Shown here one piece after another: positions 26,654 to 35,575 of a stretch of 64,000 nt of DNA (the first letter of the stretch is position 1; every line of letters starts with the position of its first letter). The notes beneath the pieces were generated by a model. The model searched no databases, was not told the DNA's origin, and saw only the letters and a program-made list of their open reading frames with translations. The translations under genes were made by a program, and so were the position numbers. Origin of the DNA: Halomonas sp. CH40 (GTDB lineage Bacteria > Pseudomonadota > Gammaproteobacteria > Pseudomonadales > Halomonadaceae); contig CP112982.1 in assembly GCA_041875495.1 (NCBI GenBank), forward strand, positions 1,302,001 to 1,366,000. The letters are read 5' to 3'.

Positions 26654-27847
26654 ATGCAACTTAATGCACGCCGTGTAGCGATACTCGTTGCTGCAAATAC
26701 GGCATTGGCGCCCTTTGCTATTGATGCTTACCTGCCCGCCATGTCGGCACTGGCAGCCGATGTGGGGGCCAGTATTCACCATACCGAGCTTTCAATCAGT
26801 GTGTTTCTGTTTGGGTTTGCGTTTGGCCAGCTGTGCTTTGGACCATTATCTGACCGCCTGGGGCGTAAACCGGTGCTCCTGGGTGGCCTTTTGGCGTTTG
26901 CCTTGGCCAGCCTGGTGATTACTCAGGTGGATAGCCTGACATCGCTACTGGTCTGGCGTTTTATTCAAGCGCTGGGCGGCGGGGCCTGTGTGGTCAACTC
27001 TGCGGCCATTGTGCGCGACTGCTTCCAGGGCCGCGAAGCTGCCAAGGTGATGTCGACCATGGCGATGATCATGATGCTGGCGCCGCTGGTAGCACCTGCC
27101 GTGGGGAGTGTGCTGCTGTTTGTGGCGGGCTGGTGGTTGATCTTTGTATTTCTGGCGGCGTACGCGGCTTTTCTTGCCTGGCTTTTAGGCACGCGTTTGC
27201 CGGAAACCCGCGATATGACTCAGCCGGTGGCCTCACCGCGCCAGGTTATCCGTAATTACGCCAGCGTGCTCAAGCATCGCGAAGGCATGGGCTATATCTG
27301 TGCGGCCGCGGCGTCTTTTGCCGGCCTGTTTGCTTTCGTGACCGCCTCGCCGTTTTTGTACCTGGAACATTTTTCGCTTTCTCCAGCGGTGTACCCCTTT
27401 GTATTCGGGGTAAATGTGGTGGTGATTGCGCTTTCTAACCGGGTCAATATCTATCTGCTTAAAAAGCGCACACCCCAGCAGAACCTGCGGCTTGGCTTAA
27501 CGGTGCAGCTCTTTGCCGCTTCGGCGCTAGTGGCCGTCATGCTGTTGGATCTGGCCAGTCTGCCCGTGGTGGTGGTGCTGGTGATGATGTTTACCGGAAT
27601 GATTGGCCTGATTACGCCTAATGCCATTTCGTCATTACTGGATCATTTTGGGCATATAAGCGCCACAGCCACAGCGCTGCTCGGCGGTATCCAGTTTGGC
27701 TGTGGGGCGCTGGCAGGCATGATGGTGGGGTTGTTCGAGGTCGAGCATATCGCGCCCATGGTGCTGACCATGCTGGCCGCCTCGCTGTTGGGTAATATCG
27801 GCGTGCGCTTGCTCACCCCACCGGCCGTGGTCGAAGGCGCCAGCTAA
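26654..27847 (+). CDS. Bcr/CflA-family MFS efflux transporter
   Basis: 397-residue inner-membrane proton-driven exporter with about 12 hydrophobic segments. Motif A GPLSDRLGRKPVLLGG lies after the second segment, and the family marker at the N-terminus, PFAIDAYLPAMSALAADVGAS, matches Bcr/CflA drug exporters. Substrate unknown (bicyclomycin, chloramphenicol or amino-acid export are known in relatives). The ATG has AAAGGAAACTC upstream. Divergent from tal with ~125 bp between starts. Confidence 0.88.
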   Translation: MQLNARRVAILVAANTALAPFAIDAYLPAMSALAADVGASIHHTELSISVFLFGFAFGQLCFGPLSDRLGRKPVLLGGLLAFALASLVITQVDSLTSLLVWRFIQALGGGACVVNSAAIVRDCFQGREAAKVMSTMAMIMMLAPLVAPAVGSVLLFVAGWWLIFVFLAAYAAFLAWLLGTRLPETRDMTQPVASPRQVIRNYASVLKHREGMGYICAAAASFAGLFAFVTASPFLYLEHFSLSPAVYPFVFGVNVVVIALSNRVNIYLLKKRTPQQNLRLGLTVQLFAASALVAVMLLDLASLPVVVVLVMMFTGMIGLITPNAISSLLDHFGHISATATALLGGIQFGCGALAGMMVGLFEVEHIAPMVLTMLAASLLGNIGVRLLTPPAVVEGAS

Positions 27848-27888
27848 AGGAAAATTCATTACACAAATTAACAAAATCGTTTTGGCGG

Positions 27889-27906
27889 TTGTCATGAATC
27901 TGTCAT
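27889..27906 (+). promoter_or_regulatory. Pho box upstream of pstS
   Basis: Two 7-bp direct repeats TTGTCAT (27889-27895) and CTGTCAT (27900-27906) separated by 4 bp (GAAT). This matches the PhoB consensus CTGTCAT-N4-CTGTCAT with one mismatch, 63 bp ahead of the pstS start. Confidence 0.9.
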
Positions 27907-27968
27907 GGAAGGTGGGCACTGTGTGTATTGCGAAGGCTAGTCCCCTTACATGAACAGGAGTATTTCGC

Positions 27969-28982
27969 ATGAACCGTATTCTCAAGACGACCGTAATCGC
28001 CGCTGCCGTAATGAGCGTTGCCGGTGTTGCTCAAGCCCGCGACCAGATCAACATCGTGGGTTCAAGCACGGTTTATCCTTTTGCCAGTTTTGTGACTGAA
28101 GAATTTGGCGCCACTACCAATTACCCAACACCGGTAATTGAATCCACCGGTTCTGGTGGTGGTCTGCGTCTGTTCTGTAACGGTGTTGGCGATGACACGC
28201 CGGATATTACCAACGCCTCACGTCGCATGAAGGTATCTGAATTTGAGCGCTGTGAAGAGAACGGCGTAACCGACATCACTGAAGCCAAGATCGGTTCTGA
28301 CGGTATCGTCATGGGTCAGTCAACTGAAAATGATTCAGCCGACTTCACCCTTGAGCAGATCTTCATGGCAGTAGCGGCTCAGGTACCGGTTGACGGCGAG
28401 CTGGTTGACAACCCTTACACTAACTGGAGTGAAATCGATTCTTCCTTGCCGGATCGTGAAATCTCCATTTATGGCCCGCCCTCCACGTCAGGTACCCGTG
28501 ATGCTTTCGAAGAGCTGGTCATGGAAGCTGCCTCTGAAGAAATGGATGTTTACGGTGGTGAAGGCTACACCACTGTTCGTGATGACGGCCCTTACATCGA
28601 CGCCGGCGAAAACGACAACCTGATTATTCAGCGCCTTTCTGAAGATACAGAGGCTTTTGGTATCTTCGGTTATTCCTTCCTGGTTGAAAACCCCGATACC
28701 ATTCAGGGTGCCAGCATTGGTGGCGTAGAGCCTGAAGCTGAAGCCATCAGCTCGGGTGATTACCCGGTAGCCCGTTCACTGTGGTTCTACGTCAAGAACC
28801 AGCACGCTGACGCTGTGCCGCCGATGTATGAATACGTTGATATGTTCATGGAAGAGCAAATGATCAGCGATTCTGGTTACCTGGCTGAAATCGGTTTGAT
28901 TCCGCTGCCGGAAGCTGAGCGTGCTGAGTGGCGTGAAAGCGTTGCTAACCGCACTGCGATGACGGTTGACGTCCTGAAGTAA
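27969..28982 (+). CDS. pstS: Phosphate ABC transporter, periplasmic phosphate-binding protein
   Basis: Binds inorganic phosphate in the periplasm and delivers it to PstCA. 337 residues with Sec signal MNRILKTTVIAAAVMSVAGVA-QA (about 23). Phosphate-binding segments are visible: GSSTVYPFASFV, ESTGSGGGLRLFC, DITNASRRM and PSTSGTRDAFEEL. Belongs to the PstS type common in Pseudomonas and marine gammaproteobacteria (SphX-like). Good ribosome-binding site AGGAG. Has its own Pho box and is followed by a strong terminator, so it can be made in excess over the membrane parts. Confidence 0.95.
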   Translation: MNRILKTTVIAAAVMSVAGVAQARDQINIVGSSTVYPFASFVTEEFGATTNYPTPVIESTGSGGGLRLFCNGVGDDTPDITNASRRMKVSEFERCEENGVTDITEAKIGSDGIVMGQSTENDSADFTLEQIFMAVAAQVPVDGELVDNPYTNWSEIDSSLPDREISIYGPPSTSGTRDAFEELVMEAASEEMDVYGGEGYTTVRDDGPYIDAGENDNLIIQRLSEDTEAFGIFGYSFLVENPDTIQGASIGGVEPEAEAISSGDYPVARSLWFYVKNQHADAVPPMYEYVDMFMEEQMISDSGYLAEIGLIPLPEAERAEWRESVANRTAMTVDVLK

Positions 28983-29002
28983 GCTGCAAAGCTAAGTAAG
29001 TT

Positions 29003-29038
29003 AAAAGCCGGCAACTTGGGTTGCCGGCTTTTGTTTTA
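29003..29038 (+). terminator. Rho-independent terminator after pstS
   Basis: Perfect stem AAAAGCCGGCAA/TTGCCGGCTTTT with a short loop (CTTGGG), followed by TGTTTT. Separates pstS from pstCAB. Confidence 0.88.
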
Positions 29039-29046
29039 ATGGGGTG

Positions 29047-29064
29047 TTGTCATTTAAGTGTCAT
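29047..29064 (+). promoter_or_regulatory. Second Pho box, upstream of pstC
   Basis: TTGTCAT (29047-29053), 4-bp spacer TTAA, GTGTCAT (29058-29064): a PhoB-type direct repeat between the pstS terminator and the pstC start, so pstCAB should have its own PhoB-dependent promoter. Confidence 0.82.
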
Positions 29065-29117
29065 GTTTATGACTTAGTATCACTTGAAATAGCTCCGATG
29101 GTTAACCTGAGATATCA

Positions 29118-30371
29118 ATGATGCAGACCAACCAGCTACTCTTAATATTTTGTAGTGTCCTCTTAATTCTGGGCCTGATTGCTTTCTTCGTCGGCCGTTC
29201 AAAAGCAGCTCGCCTGCGTGCTTCAGGCTCTTCCATGTATGCCCAACCAGATCAATATGCCTGGTTTGCGGTGCTTTCTACCGCCGGCCCTGCAGTATTG
29301 GTGGGTGTGTTAGGGGCCTTTGTTTTACTGCTTTTGGGTGCTGAAATCCATCCGCTTTATCTCTTATCAGCAAGTCTGGTGGTGGCTGCGGCCGGCTTGG
29401 CTGTCGGTGTCGTACAAGTAAGGGCTGATTTTCATGCTCGCAAAGCCATTGAGCGCGTCATTCGCTGGGTGCTTGCAGGCGCTGCATTGATATCGATCTT
29501 CACTACCTTTGGGATTTTGATTTCGATTATTTTCGAGTCGCTGCGTTTCTTCAAGATGCACAGCTTTTGGGAATTTATAACTGGAACGACCTGGAATCCA
29601 GGCGCCAGCTTCCTGGCGGCTGCCGGTCGTGGTGATGGCAGCGGCGCTGAGTTTGGCTCAGTGCCACTGTTTGCTGGCACCTTCATGATCACTCTGATTG
29701 CCATGCTGGTGGCGGTCCCCATCGGTCTGGCTTCAGCCATATACATGTCGGAATATGCGCCTACCAAGGTGCGCACGATTGCCAAGCCACTACTCGAAGT
29801 GCTGGCCGGTATCCCAACCGTGGTGTATGGCTTTTTTGCCGCCATTACCGTGGCGCCCATCATTGTCAATATCGCCGGTTTTTTTGGTCTGGATGCGTCC
29901 TACAACAATGCCGTGGCGCCAGGGATTGTGATGGGCATTATGATTATCCCATTTATTTCTTCTCTGTCTGATGATGTTATCAACGCCGTGCCGGACAGCA
30001 TGCGTCAGGGATCGCTAGCCTTGGGCATGACCAAGGGCGAGACGATACGCGATGTGGTTGTGCCAGCAGCACTTCCCGGGGTTATTTCTGCTTCTCTGCT
30101 GGGTATGTCTCGGGCTTTGGGTGAAACCATGATAGTGGTGATGGCCGCGGGTATGCGTCCTAATCTAACGGCCAACCCTCTAGAGGATATGACCACAGTT
30201 ACCGTACGTATTGTGGCGGCACTGACCGGCGACCAGGAATTTGAAAGTGCCGAAACGCTCTCCGCGTTTGCTCTGGGGCTTGTGTTGTTTGCAGTGACCC
30301 TGACGCTGAACTTGGTATCAGTGATCATGATCCGTCGCTTCCGTGAAAAATACCGTGTTAATAACCTGTAA
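29118..30371 (+). CDS. pstC: Phosphate ABC transporter permease PstC
   Basis: Inner-membrane permease half of the high-affinity phosphate importer. 417 residues, ~100 longer than E. coli PstC because of an N-terminal region with extra membrane segments (about 5-25, 50-80, 82-100). The transport core follows: FAGTFMITLIAMLVAVPIGLASAIYMSEYAP, and the EAA loop MTKGETIRDVVVPAALPGVISASLLGMSRALGETMIV. Two ATGs in tandem (29118, 29121); the first is used here. 18 bp before pstA. Confidence 0.93.
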   Translation: MMQTNQLLLIFCSVLLILGLIAFFVGRSKAARLRASGSSMYAQPDQYAWFAVLSTAGPAVLVGVLGAFVLLLLGAEIHPLYLLSASLVVAAAGLAVGVVQVRADFHARKAIERVIRWVLAGAALISIFTTFGILISIIFESLRFFKMHSFWEFITGTTWNPGASFLAAAGRGDGSGAEFGSVPLFAGTFMITLIAMLVAVPIGLASAIYMSEYAPTKVRTIAKPLLEVLAGIPTVVYGFFAAITVAPIIVNIAGFFGLDASYNNAVAPGIVMGIMIIPFISSLSDDVINAVPDSMRQGSLALGMTKGETIRDVVVPAALPGVISASLLGMSRALGETMIVVMAAGMRPNLTANPLEDMTTVTVRIVAALTGDQEFESAETLSAFALGLVLFAVTLTLNLVSVIMIRRFREKYRVNNL

Positions 30372-30389
30372 CGCTCGGGATATACATCA

Positions 30390-31556
30390 ATGAGTGATTC
30401 ATTCGATCAAATCAGTCAGCAACTCAAGCGTCGTCACCGCAAATCAGCACGTTTGAAGTGGCTATCCATGGGAGCACTTGGGCTAGCCGGGTTGTTCTTG
30501 CTGTGGTTCTTTACCGATATGTTAATAAAAGGGCTGCCTGCGTTTCAGCAAGCCTACGTTGAAACCGAGATAAGTTATTCCGAGGAAGCTGCCAAGGACG
30601 CGCGACAGGCCATAGACTCAGACCTGATCCCTATCGTAAGTCGTACCGAGATTCGCAGCATTCCACTCTTGCTACGCAACGAGCCGGATAGGATTGGTAG
30701 TCGAGAAACCCGTTGGCTACTAGCGAACAGTGAAGTGGACCAGTACCTCAAAGGCCATCGCAGTAAGTTGAGTGATAAAGAGATCGCCACGGTAGAACGC
30801 TTGGTAGCCTCTGGACAGGTTGAACAAAAATTCAACTCGACTTTCTTTACCCAGGGCGATTCAAAAACGGCCGAAAGCGCAGGTATCCTTTCGGCGGTTG
30901 TCGGCACCATCATGACTATGATTGTGACCTTGGCGATTGCCTTTCCGATTGGCGTGATGACGGCTATATATCTTGAAGAATTCGCACCGGATAACCGTTT
31001 TACCCAGCTGATTGAAATCAATATCAACAACCTGGCGGCGATACCTTCCATTCTATTTGGTCTGTTGGGGTTGGCAATATTCATCAACTTCTTCGGTGTA
31101 CCTCGCTCCTCGCCACTTGTGGGTGGTATGACGCTGGCGCTAATGACGCTACCTGTGATTATCATTTCCACGCGTACTGCATTACGTAGCGTGCCGGAAT
31201 CCATTCGACACGCGGCCTTTGGATTAGGATGTTCACGTTGGCAGGTGGTGAAAGACCACGTTTTGCCGCTGGCCATGCCGGGTATCATGACCGGTTCTAT
31301 TATCGGCCTGGCCCAAGCCATGGGCGAAACGGCCCCTTTGATTATTGTCGGTATGGTGGCGTTTATTCCTGATGTCGGGGCCTCCTTTACAGAGGCGGCA
31401 ACCGTGATGCCTGCCCAGATATTTACCTGGGCCAGCGAACCTGAAAAAGCCTTTGTAGAAAAGACGGCCGGCGGAATTCTGGTACTGCTGACTATTTTGA
31501 TTTCACTCAATGCCTCTGCGGTTGTATTACGCAAGAAATTTGAACGTCGCTGGTAA
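30390..31556 (+). CDS. pstA: Phosphate ABC transporter permease PstA
   Basis: Second permease subunit. 388 residues, about 90 longer than E. coli PstA: after the first membrane segment (about 25-45) a ~115-residue charged, probably periplasmic insertion precedes the core. Core motifs: [53 protein letters not shown], and EAA loop [38 protein letters not shown]. Same layout as Pseudomonas PstA. Followed after 25 bp by pstB. Confidence 0.93.
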   Translation: MSDSFDQISQQLKRRHRKSARLKWLSMGALGLAGLFLLWFFTDMLIKGLPAFQQAYVETEISYSEEAAKDARQAIDSDLIPIVSRTEIRSIPLLLRNEPDRIGSRETRWLLANSEVDQYLKGHRSKLSDKEIATVERLVASGQVEQKFNSTFFTQGDSKTAESAGILSAVVGTIMTMIVTLAIAFPIGVMTAIYLEEFAPDNRFTQLIEININNLAAIPSILFGLLGLAIFINFFGVPRSSPLVGGMTLALMTLPVIIISTRTALRSVPESIRHAAFGLGCSRWQVVKDHVLPLAMPGIMTGSIIGLAQAMGETAPLIIVGMVAFIPDVGASFTEAATVMPAQIFTWASEPEKAFVEKTAGGILVLLTILISLNASAVVLRKKFERRW

Positions 31557-31581
31557 GCCGGCCGTTATCAAGGAACTCACT

Positions 31582-32454
31582 ATGAACAGCATGAACACTC
31601 AAGCAACTGTACAAACACCTGGGCAATCAGCTGAAAGGGTTGAGCAGCAAACACCAGCGGTTGGGCAACCTTATACCCGCAACAACGAGGCCAGCCATGA
31701 GCTAAGCATTCGTGTGCGTGATTTGAACCTTTGGTACGGCAAATCACAGGCGCTGAGCAATATCAGTATCGATCTTTTTCAAAAAAACGTGACTGCCCTG
31801 ATTGGCCCGTCGGGCTGTGGCAAATCAACTTTCTTGCGTTGTCTTAATCGCATGAATGACCTGATTCCCAGCGTCAGCGTCTCAGGGCTGGTGGAAATGG
31901 ACGGCCGTGATGTTAATGCCGCCAAAATGGATGAAGTGGCGCTGCGCCGTCGTGTTGGCATGGTGTTCCAGAAACCTAATCCGTTTCCCAAGTCGATCTA
32001 TGAGAATATCGCCTACGCACCGCGCATGCATGACATGGTCAGCCGCAAAGCCGATCAGGATGAGCTGGTTGAAAAGGCGCTGCGTGATTCCGGTTTGTGG
32101 AATGAAGTAAAAGATAAGCTGCAGGAACCGGGCACCTCGCTATCCGGTGGTCAGCAGCAGCGCCTGTGTATTGCCCGCGCCATTGCGGTTCAGCCGGATG
32201 TGATCCTGATGGACGAGCCAACCTCGGCGCTTGACCCCATATCGACGGCAACCATCGAAGATCTGATGGACAAGCTCAAAGAGCAGTTCACGATTGTAAC
32301 GGTGACACACAATATGCAGCAGGCGGCCCGTGTGGCAGATTACACCGCTTTCTTCCATCTGGGTGAGATTATCGAGTACAACGACACTAAAGTGATGTTC
32401 TCGACCCCGGCCCAGAAAAAAACCGAAGACTATATTTCCGGTCGCTACGGTTAA
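31582..32454 (+). CDS. pstB: Phosphate ABC transporter ATP-binding protein PstB
   Basis: ATPase of the phosphate importer. 290 residues from the ATG at 31582 with AAGGAACTCACT upstream; an earlier in-frame start inside pstA is unlikely. Walker [11 protein letters not shown]-loop [17 protein letters not shown], signature [15 protein letters not shown], Walker [13 protein letters not shown], and switch His in TVTHNM. A ~45-residue polar N-terminal extension precedes the ABC core. phoU, which usually follows, is absent; a terminator ends the operon. Confidence 0.96.
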   Translation: MNSMNTQATVQTPGQSAERVEQQTPAVGQPYTRNNEASHELSIRVRDLNLWYGKSQALSNISIDLFQKNVTALIGPSGCGKSTFLRCLNRMNDLIPSVSVSGLVEMDGRDVNAAKMDEVALRRRVGMVFQKPNPFPKSIYENIAYAPRMHDMVSRKADQDELVEKALRDSGLWNEVKDKLQEPGTSLSGGQQQRLCIARAIAVQPDVILMDEPTSALDPISTATIEDLMDKLKEQFTIVTVTHNMQQAARVADYTAFFHLGEIIEYNDTKVMFSTPAQKKTEDYISGRYG

Positions 32455-32461
32455 TCGTGCC

Positions 32462-32488
32462 AAGCCCGTGAGCATCACGGGCTTTTTT
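32462..32488 (+). terminator. Rho-independent terminator of the pst operon
   Basis: Stem AGCCCGTGA/TCACGGGCT with a 3-nt loop and six T, directly after the pstB stop. Confidence 0.9.
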
Positions 32489-32498
32489 CGTTCGTTAT

Positions 32499-32518
32499 AT
32501 ATATGGAAAATTGTATAT
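32499..32518. promoter_or_regulatory. Putative ars operator 1 (ATAT-N12-ATAT), ahead of the GAPDH-arsJ pair
   Basis: ATAT at 32499-32502 and ATAT at 32515-32518 with 12 bp between (ATGGAAAATTGT), 30 bp before the GAPDH start. Same geometry as the sites ahead of arsH and between acr3 and arsC2. Assignment to an ArsR-type repressor is inference. Confidence 0.5.
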
Positions 32519-32548
32519 TCAAGGCGTTCTGATCAGGAGGGTAACAGC

Positions 32549-33574
32549 ATGGCAATCAAAATCGGTATCAATGGCCTGGGGCGGATCGGGCGTTTGGCCC
32601 TGCGTTGCCTGTGGGCTGCAGTCACAGAAGGGCGCGTAGAGCTGGTGCGGGTGAATGACCCCGGCGGCGATGCGGCCACCTTTGCCCATCTGCTGGAATT
32701 TGATTCCGTACACGGTCATTGGTCGCCAGGGCAGGGGCTTGAATCCACGTCAGAACAGATTCGCATAGACGGGCATGGCATTGCATTCAGTGCGAACCGC
32801 CAGATCGACGAGTGCGACTGGTCAGGCTGTGACGTGGTTATCGAGTGTTCCGGTAAGCATAAAACGGCGGCGGTGCTGCAGGGCTATCTGGATCAGGGCG
32901 TCAAGCGCGTTGTGGTTAGCGCACCGGTCAAGGAAGAGGGCGTGCTAAATCTGGTGATGGGTGTTAATGATCACCTCTACGACCCTGCTCAACACGCGAT
33001 TGTGACGGCCGCCAGCTGTACCACCAACTGTCTGGCGCCGATCGTCAAGGTGATTCAGGAAACCTTTGGCATTCGCCATGGCTCGATGACCACGGTTCAC
33101 GATATCACCAATACCCAGACGATTCTGGATGCGCCGCATAAAGACTTGCGCCGGGCCCGCGCCTGCGGAATGAGCCTGATCCCGACCACAACCGGTTCAG
33201 CCAAGGCGATTACTGCCATCTTCCCGGAGCTGGAAGGCAAGATCAATGGTCACGCCGTGCGGGTGCCGCTGGCTAATGCGTCTTTGACCGATATGGTGTT
33301 TGAGCTGGAACGCAGCGTTACGGTGGAAGAGGTCAATGCGGCACTGAAAGCGGCGGCAGAAGGTGAGCTGGCGGGAATTCTGGGCTACGAAGAGCGCCCT
33401 CTGGTATCGATTGATTACCGCACCGACCCACGCAGTACCATCGTCGATGCGCCCTCAACCATGGTGATTAACGGTACCCAGCTCAAGCTTTACGCCTGGT
33501 ACGACAACGAGTGGGGCTATGCCAACCGTACCGCGGAACTCGCGCTGAAAGTGGGTGGAGCAGATGGGCTGTGA
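32549..33574 (+). CDS. ArsJ-associated glyceraldehyde-3-phosphate dehydrogenase
   Basis: GAPDH-family enzyme that, in ars operons, uses arsenate in place of phosphate to form unstable 1-arseno-3-phosphoglycerate, which ArsJ exports. 341 residues from the ATG at 32549 with CAGGAGGG upstream. Rossmann start [15 protein letters not shown], catalytic Cys in [14 protein letters not shown], catalytic His in [10 protein letters not shown] (usually HSYTxxQ in glycolytic GAPDH), and C-terminal [15 protein letters not shown]. Its stop overlaps the arsJ start by 4 bp (GTGA), strong support for the arsenical role. Confidence 0.93.
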   Translation: MAIKIGINGLGRIGRLALRCLWAAVTEGRVELVRVNDPGGDAATFAHLLEFDSVHGHWSPGQGLESTSEQIRIDGHGIAFSANRQIDECDWSGCDVVIECSGKHKTAAVLQGYLDQGVKRVVVSAPVKEEGVLNLVMGVNDHLYDPAQHAIVTAASCTTNCLAPIVKVIQETFGIRHGSMTTVHDITNTQTILDAPHKDLRRARACGMSLIPTTTGSAKAITAIFPELEGKINGHAVRVPLANASLTDMVFELERSVTVEEVNAALKAAAEGELAGILGYEERPLVSIDYRTDPRSTIVDAPSTMVINGTQLKLYAWYDNEWGYANRTAELALKVGGADGL

Positions 33575-34815
33575 GTGATTCCGTACTGAGCCGTATTCGG
33601 GCGCTGCCTTTCGAGGTGCGCCAGTATATGCTGATTACCGGCAACTATTGGGCGTTCACCATCACCGATGGCGCCCTGCGTATGCTGGTCGTGCTGCACT
33701 TTCATCAGCTAGGCTATTCACCGTTTGAAATCGCCATGCTGTTTCTGTTCTATGAGGCCTTTGGCGTGGTGACCAATCTGGTCGGCGGCTGGCTGGGCGC
33801 ACGGCTGGGTTTGAACCGCACCATGAATATGGGGCTGGCGATCCAGATTGTGGCTCTGAGTATGCTGCTGGTGCCTGCCGGCATGTTGACCGTGGTGTGG
33901 GTGATGATTGCCCAGGCGCTTTCGGGAATCGCCAAGGATCTGAACAAGATGAGCGCCAAGAGTGCCGTCAAGGTGCTGGTGCCCAGCGATAGCGCCAATG
34001 CCAACAGCGCGCTTTACCGTTGGGTGGCGATGCTTACCGGCTCCAAGAATGCCTTGAAGGGGCTGGGCTTTTTCGTTGGCGGTGTCCTGCTGACGCTGAT
34101 TGGTTTTCGTGGGGCGGTATTGGTCATGGCGCTGATGCTGTGCGTGGTTCTGATGCTGTCATTATGGCGCTTGAAAGCCGATCTGGGGCGCCAGAAGCGC
34201 AAGCCCAAATTTTCCGAGATATTTTCCAAATCCCGCGCCATCAATGTGCTTTCTGCCGCGCGTCTGTGTTTGTTCGCCTCTCGGGATGTTTGGTTTGTCG
34301 TAGCCCTGCCGGTATTTCTGTATGACCAGCATGGCTGGACTCACTGGACGGTGGGCGGCCTGTTGGCCGTATGGATTATCGGCTATGGCGGCGTGCAAAC
34401 CCAGGCGCCCAAGCTGACTCGGCTGATCAAGGGCGACGCCCGCGTGCTGACCGCCAGCTGGGCGGCAGCGCTTGCCGTGCTGGCAATTGCCCTGGCGCTA
34501 CTGCCGCTGGCGCAGGTCGGCTGGCTGGTGGTGGGGCTTTTGGCATTTGGTGTGCTGTTTGCCATCAACTCCAGCTGGCATAGCTACCTGATTGTGCACT
34601 ACGCCCGGGCGGATGGTGTTTCTATGGATGTCGGTTTTTATTATATGGCCAACGCCATGGGTCGCCTGATTGGCACCTTGCTGTCCGGCTGGCTGTATAT
34701 GGCCTATGGCTTGAGCGCCTGCCTGTGGGTTGCAGCGGTTCTGGTGGCGGCGAGTGCCATCATGGCACTGGCATTGCCAGCAGATGATAGTAGCGCTGGA
34801 TCATCCCTGGCCTGA
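33571..34815 (+). CDS. arsJ: Organoarsenical efflux MFS transporter ArsJ
   Basis: MFS exporter of 1-arseno-3-phosphoglycerate; with its GAPDH partner it gives resistance specific to arsenate. 414 residues from a GTG at 33571 overlapping the GAPDH stop. About 11-12 hydrophobic segments, N-terminus [32 protein letters not shown] and central [17 protein letters not shown], both characteristic of ArsJ. Convergent with the CC/Se gene; only 2 bp separate the stops, leaving no room for a terminator. Confidence 0.93.
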   Translation: MSDSVLSRIRALPFEVRQYMLITGNYWAFTITDGALRMLVVLHFHQLGYSPFEIAMLFLFYEAFGVVTNLVGGWLGARLGLNRTMNMGLAIQIVALSMLLVPAGMLTVVWVMIAQALSGIAKDLNKMSAKSAVKVLVPSDSANANSALYRWVAMLTGSKNALKGLGFFVGGVLLTLIGFRGAVLVMALMLCVVLMLSLWRLKADLGRQKRKPKFSEIFSKSRAINVLSAARLCLFASRDVWFVVALPVFLYDQHGWTHWTVGGLLAVWIIGYGGVQTQAPKLTRLIKGDARVLTASWAAALAVLAIALALLPLAQVGWLVVGLLAFGVLFAINSSWHSYLIVHYARADGVSMDVGFYYMANAMGRLIGTLLSGWLYMAYGLSACLWVAAVLVAASAIMALALPADDSSAGSSLA

Positions 34816-34817
34816 GC

Positions 34818-35120
34818 CTAGCGCTGGCGCGGCGTTTGTACTGCCGCGCCATCCACGTATAGGCGGCGCAGCTTCCACCAGCCTTCGCAATCAATTCGCA
34901 AGCCTTCACCCACCAGTTCATTGTCCATGTAAACCTGAATACCGTTGAAATCAAAGCTGGCATAGTCCGCAGGCGCGTCTGGCGCACGGGTTTCGGCAAT
35001 CGCCAGGCTGGCTATGCCGCCACAACAGCCGTGACGCGGGGCCAGTCGGACAGTGACAACACCGCCATGTTGTTTGATGAAGTCTACGGCGTTGCTGTCG
35101 ATATCAATGACATAGTTCAT
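34818..35120 (-). CDS. CC/Se-motif family protein (cysteine form)
   Basis: 100-residue cytoplasmic protein of the CC/Se-motif family, in which one cysteine is selenocysteine in some relatives. Here the motif is HGCCGG (C32, C33), both ordinary TGC/TGT-type cysteine codons. Family members are often found in metalloid or redox contexts; biochemical role not established. It is the last gene of the arsH - flavoprotein - arsC - CC/Se transcript, 19 bp after arsC. Confidence 0.72.
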   Translation of the reverse strand: MNYVIDIDSNAVDFIKQHGGVVTVRLAPRHGCCGGIASLAIAETRAPDAPADYASFDFNGIQVYMDNELVGEGLRIDCEGWWKLRRLYVDGAAVQTPRQR

Positions 35121-35139
35121 TGCTAACTCTGAAACATTG

Positions 35140-35556
35140 TTACGGTATTAGCTTGCGGGGATAGTAGATGGTTTCGCCATCTTCTTTGGTAAAGTGTGCA
35201 ATGGGCTGCTCAAGCAGTTCCAAAACCTGTTCGGATGGACGACACAGGCGCGCGCCTTTTGGCGTGATGACGATAGGGCGGTTGATCAGAATCGGGTGCA
35301 CCATCATGGCATCAATAAGTTGTTCATCGTCTAGCGAAGTATCATCCAATTTTAGCTCATCATAGGGTGTGCCCTTTTGGCGTAGTAGTTCTCGCGGGGA
35401 TATCTTCATCATCGCTAGTAGCGCAACTAAGCGCTCTCGACTGGGCGGTGTGTCTACGTAGTGAATTACCTCGGGATCTTCGCCTGACGCTTTTATCATT
35501 GCTAGCGTATTGCGCGAGGTCCCGCAGTTAGGGTTATGGTAGATAGTAACTGACAT
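35140..35556 (-). CDS. arsC: Arsenate reductase, glutaredoxin-dependent type
   Basis: Reduces arsenate to arsenite using glutathione and glutaredoxin. 138 residues. Catalytic Cys11 in HNPNCGTSRN and the arginine triad at R59, R93 and R106 correspond to C12, R60, R94, R107 of the plasmid R773 enzyme. Thioredoxin-like fold with helical insertion. 19 bp after the flavoprotein gene, so part of the arsH transcript. A second, unrelated arsenate reductase lies at 40295. Confidence 0.94.
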   Translation of the reverse strand: MSVTIYHNPNCGTSRNTLAMIKASGEDPEVIHYVDTPPSRERLVALLAMMKISPRELLRQKGTPYDELKLDDTSLDDEQLIDAMMVHPILINRPIVITPKGARLCRPSEQVLELLEQPIAHFTKEDGETIYYPRKLIP

Positions 35557-35575
35557 GGTGAGTTATCTCTCTTCC

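Noticed and set aside
30575..31534. 319-codon minus-strand frame opposite pstA
   Set aside because: Complementary shadow of a clear permease gene; Ser/Ile/Thr-rich with no domain and no ribosome-binding site.
32549..33574. Glycolytic GAPDH (gapA) or erythrose-4-phosphate dehydrogenase (epd)
   Set aside because: The 4-bp overlap with arsJ and the position inside the ars island point to the arsenate-specific GAPDH; pgk/tkt partners of epd are absent.
34990..35040. Selenocysteine codon in the CC/Se protein
   Set aside because: Both motif positions are normal cysteine codons in one continuous frame; no in-frame TGA and no need for a SECIS element.
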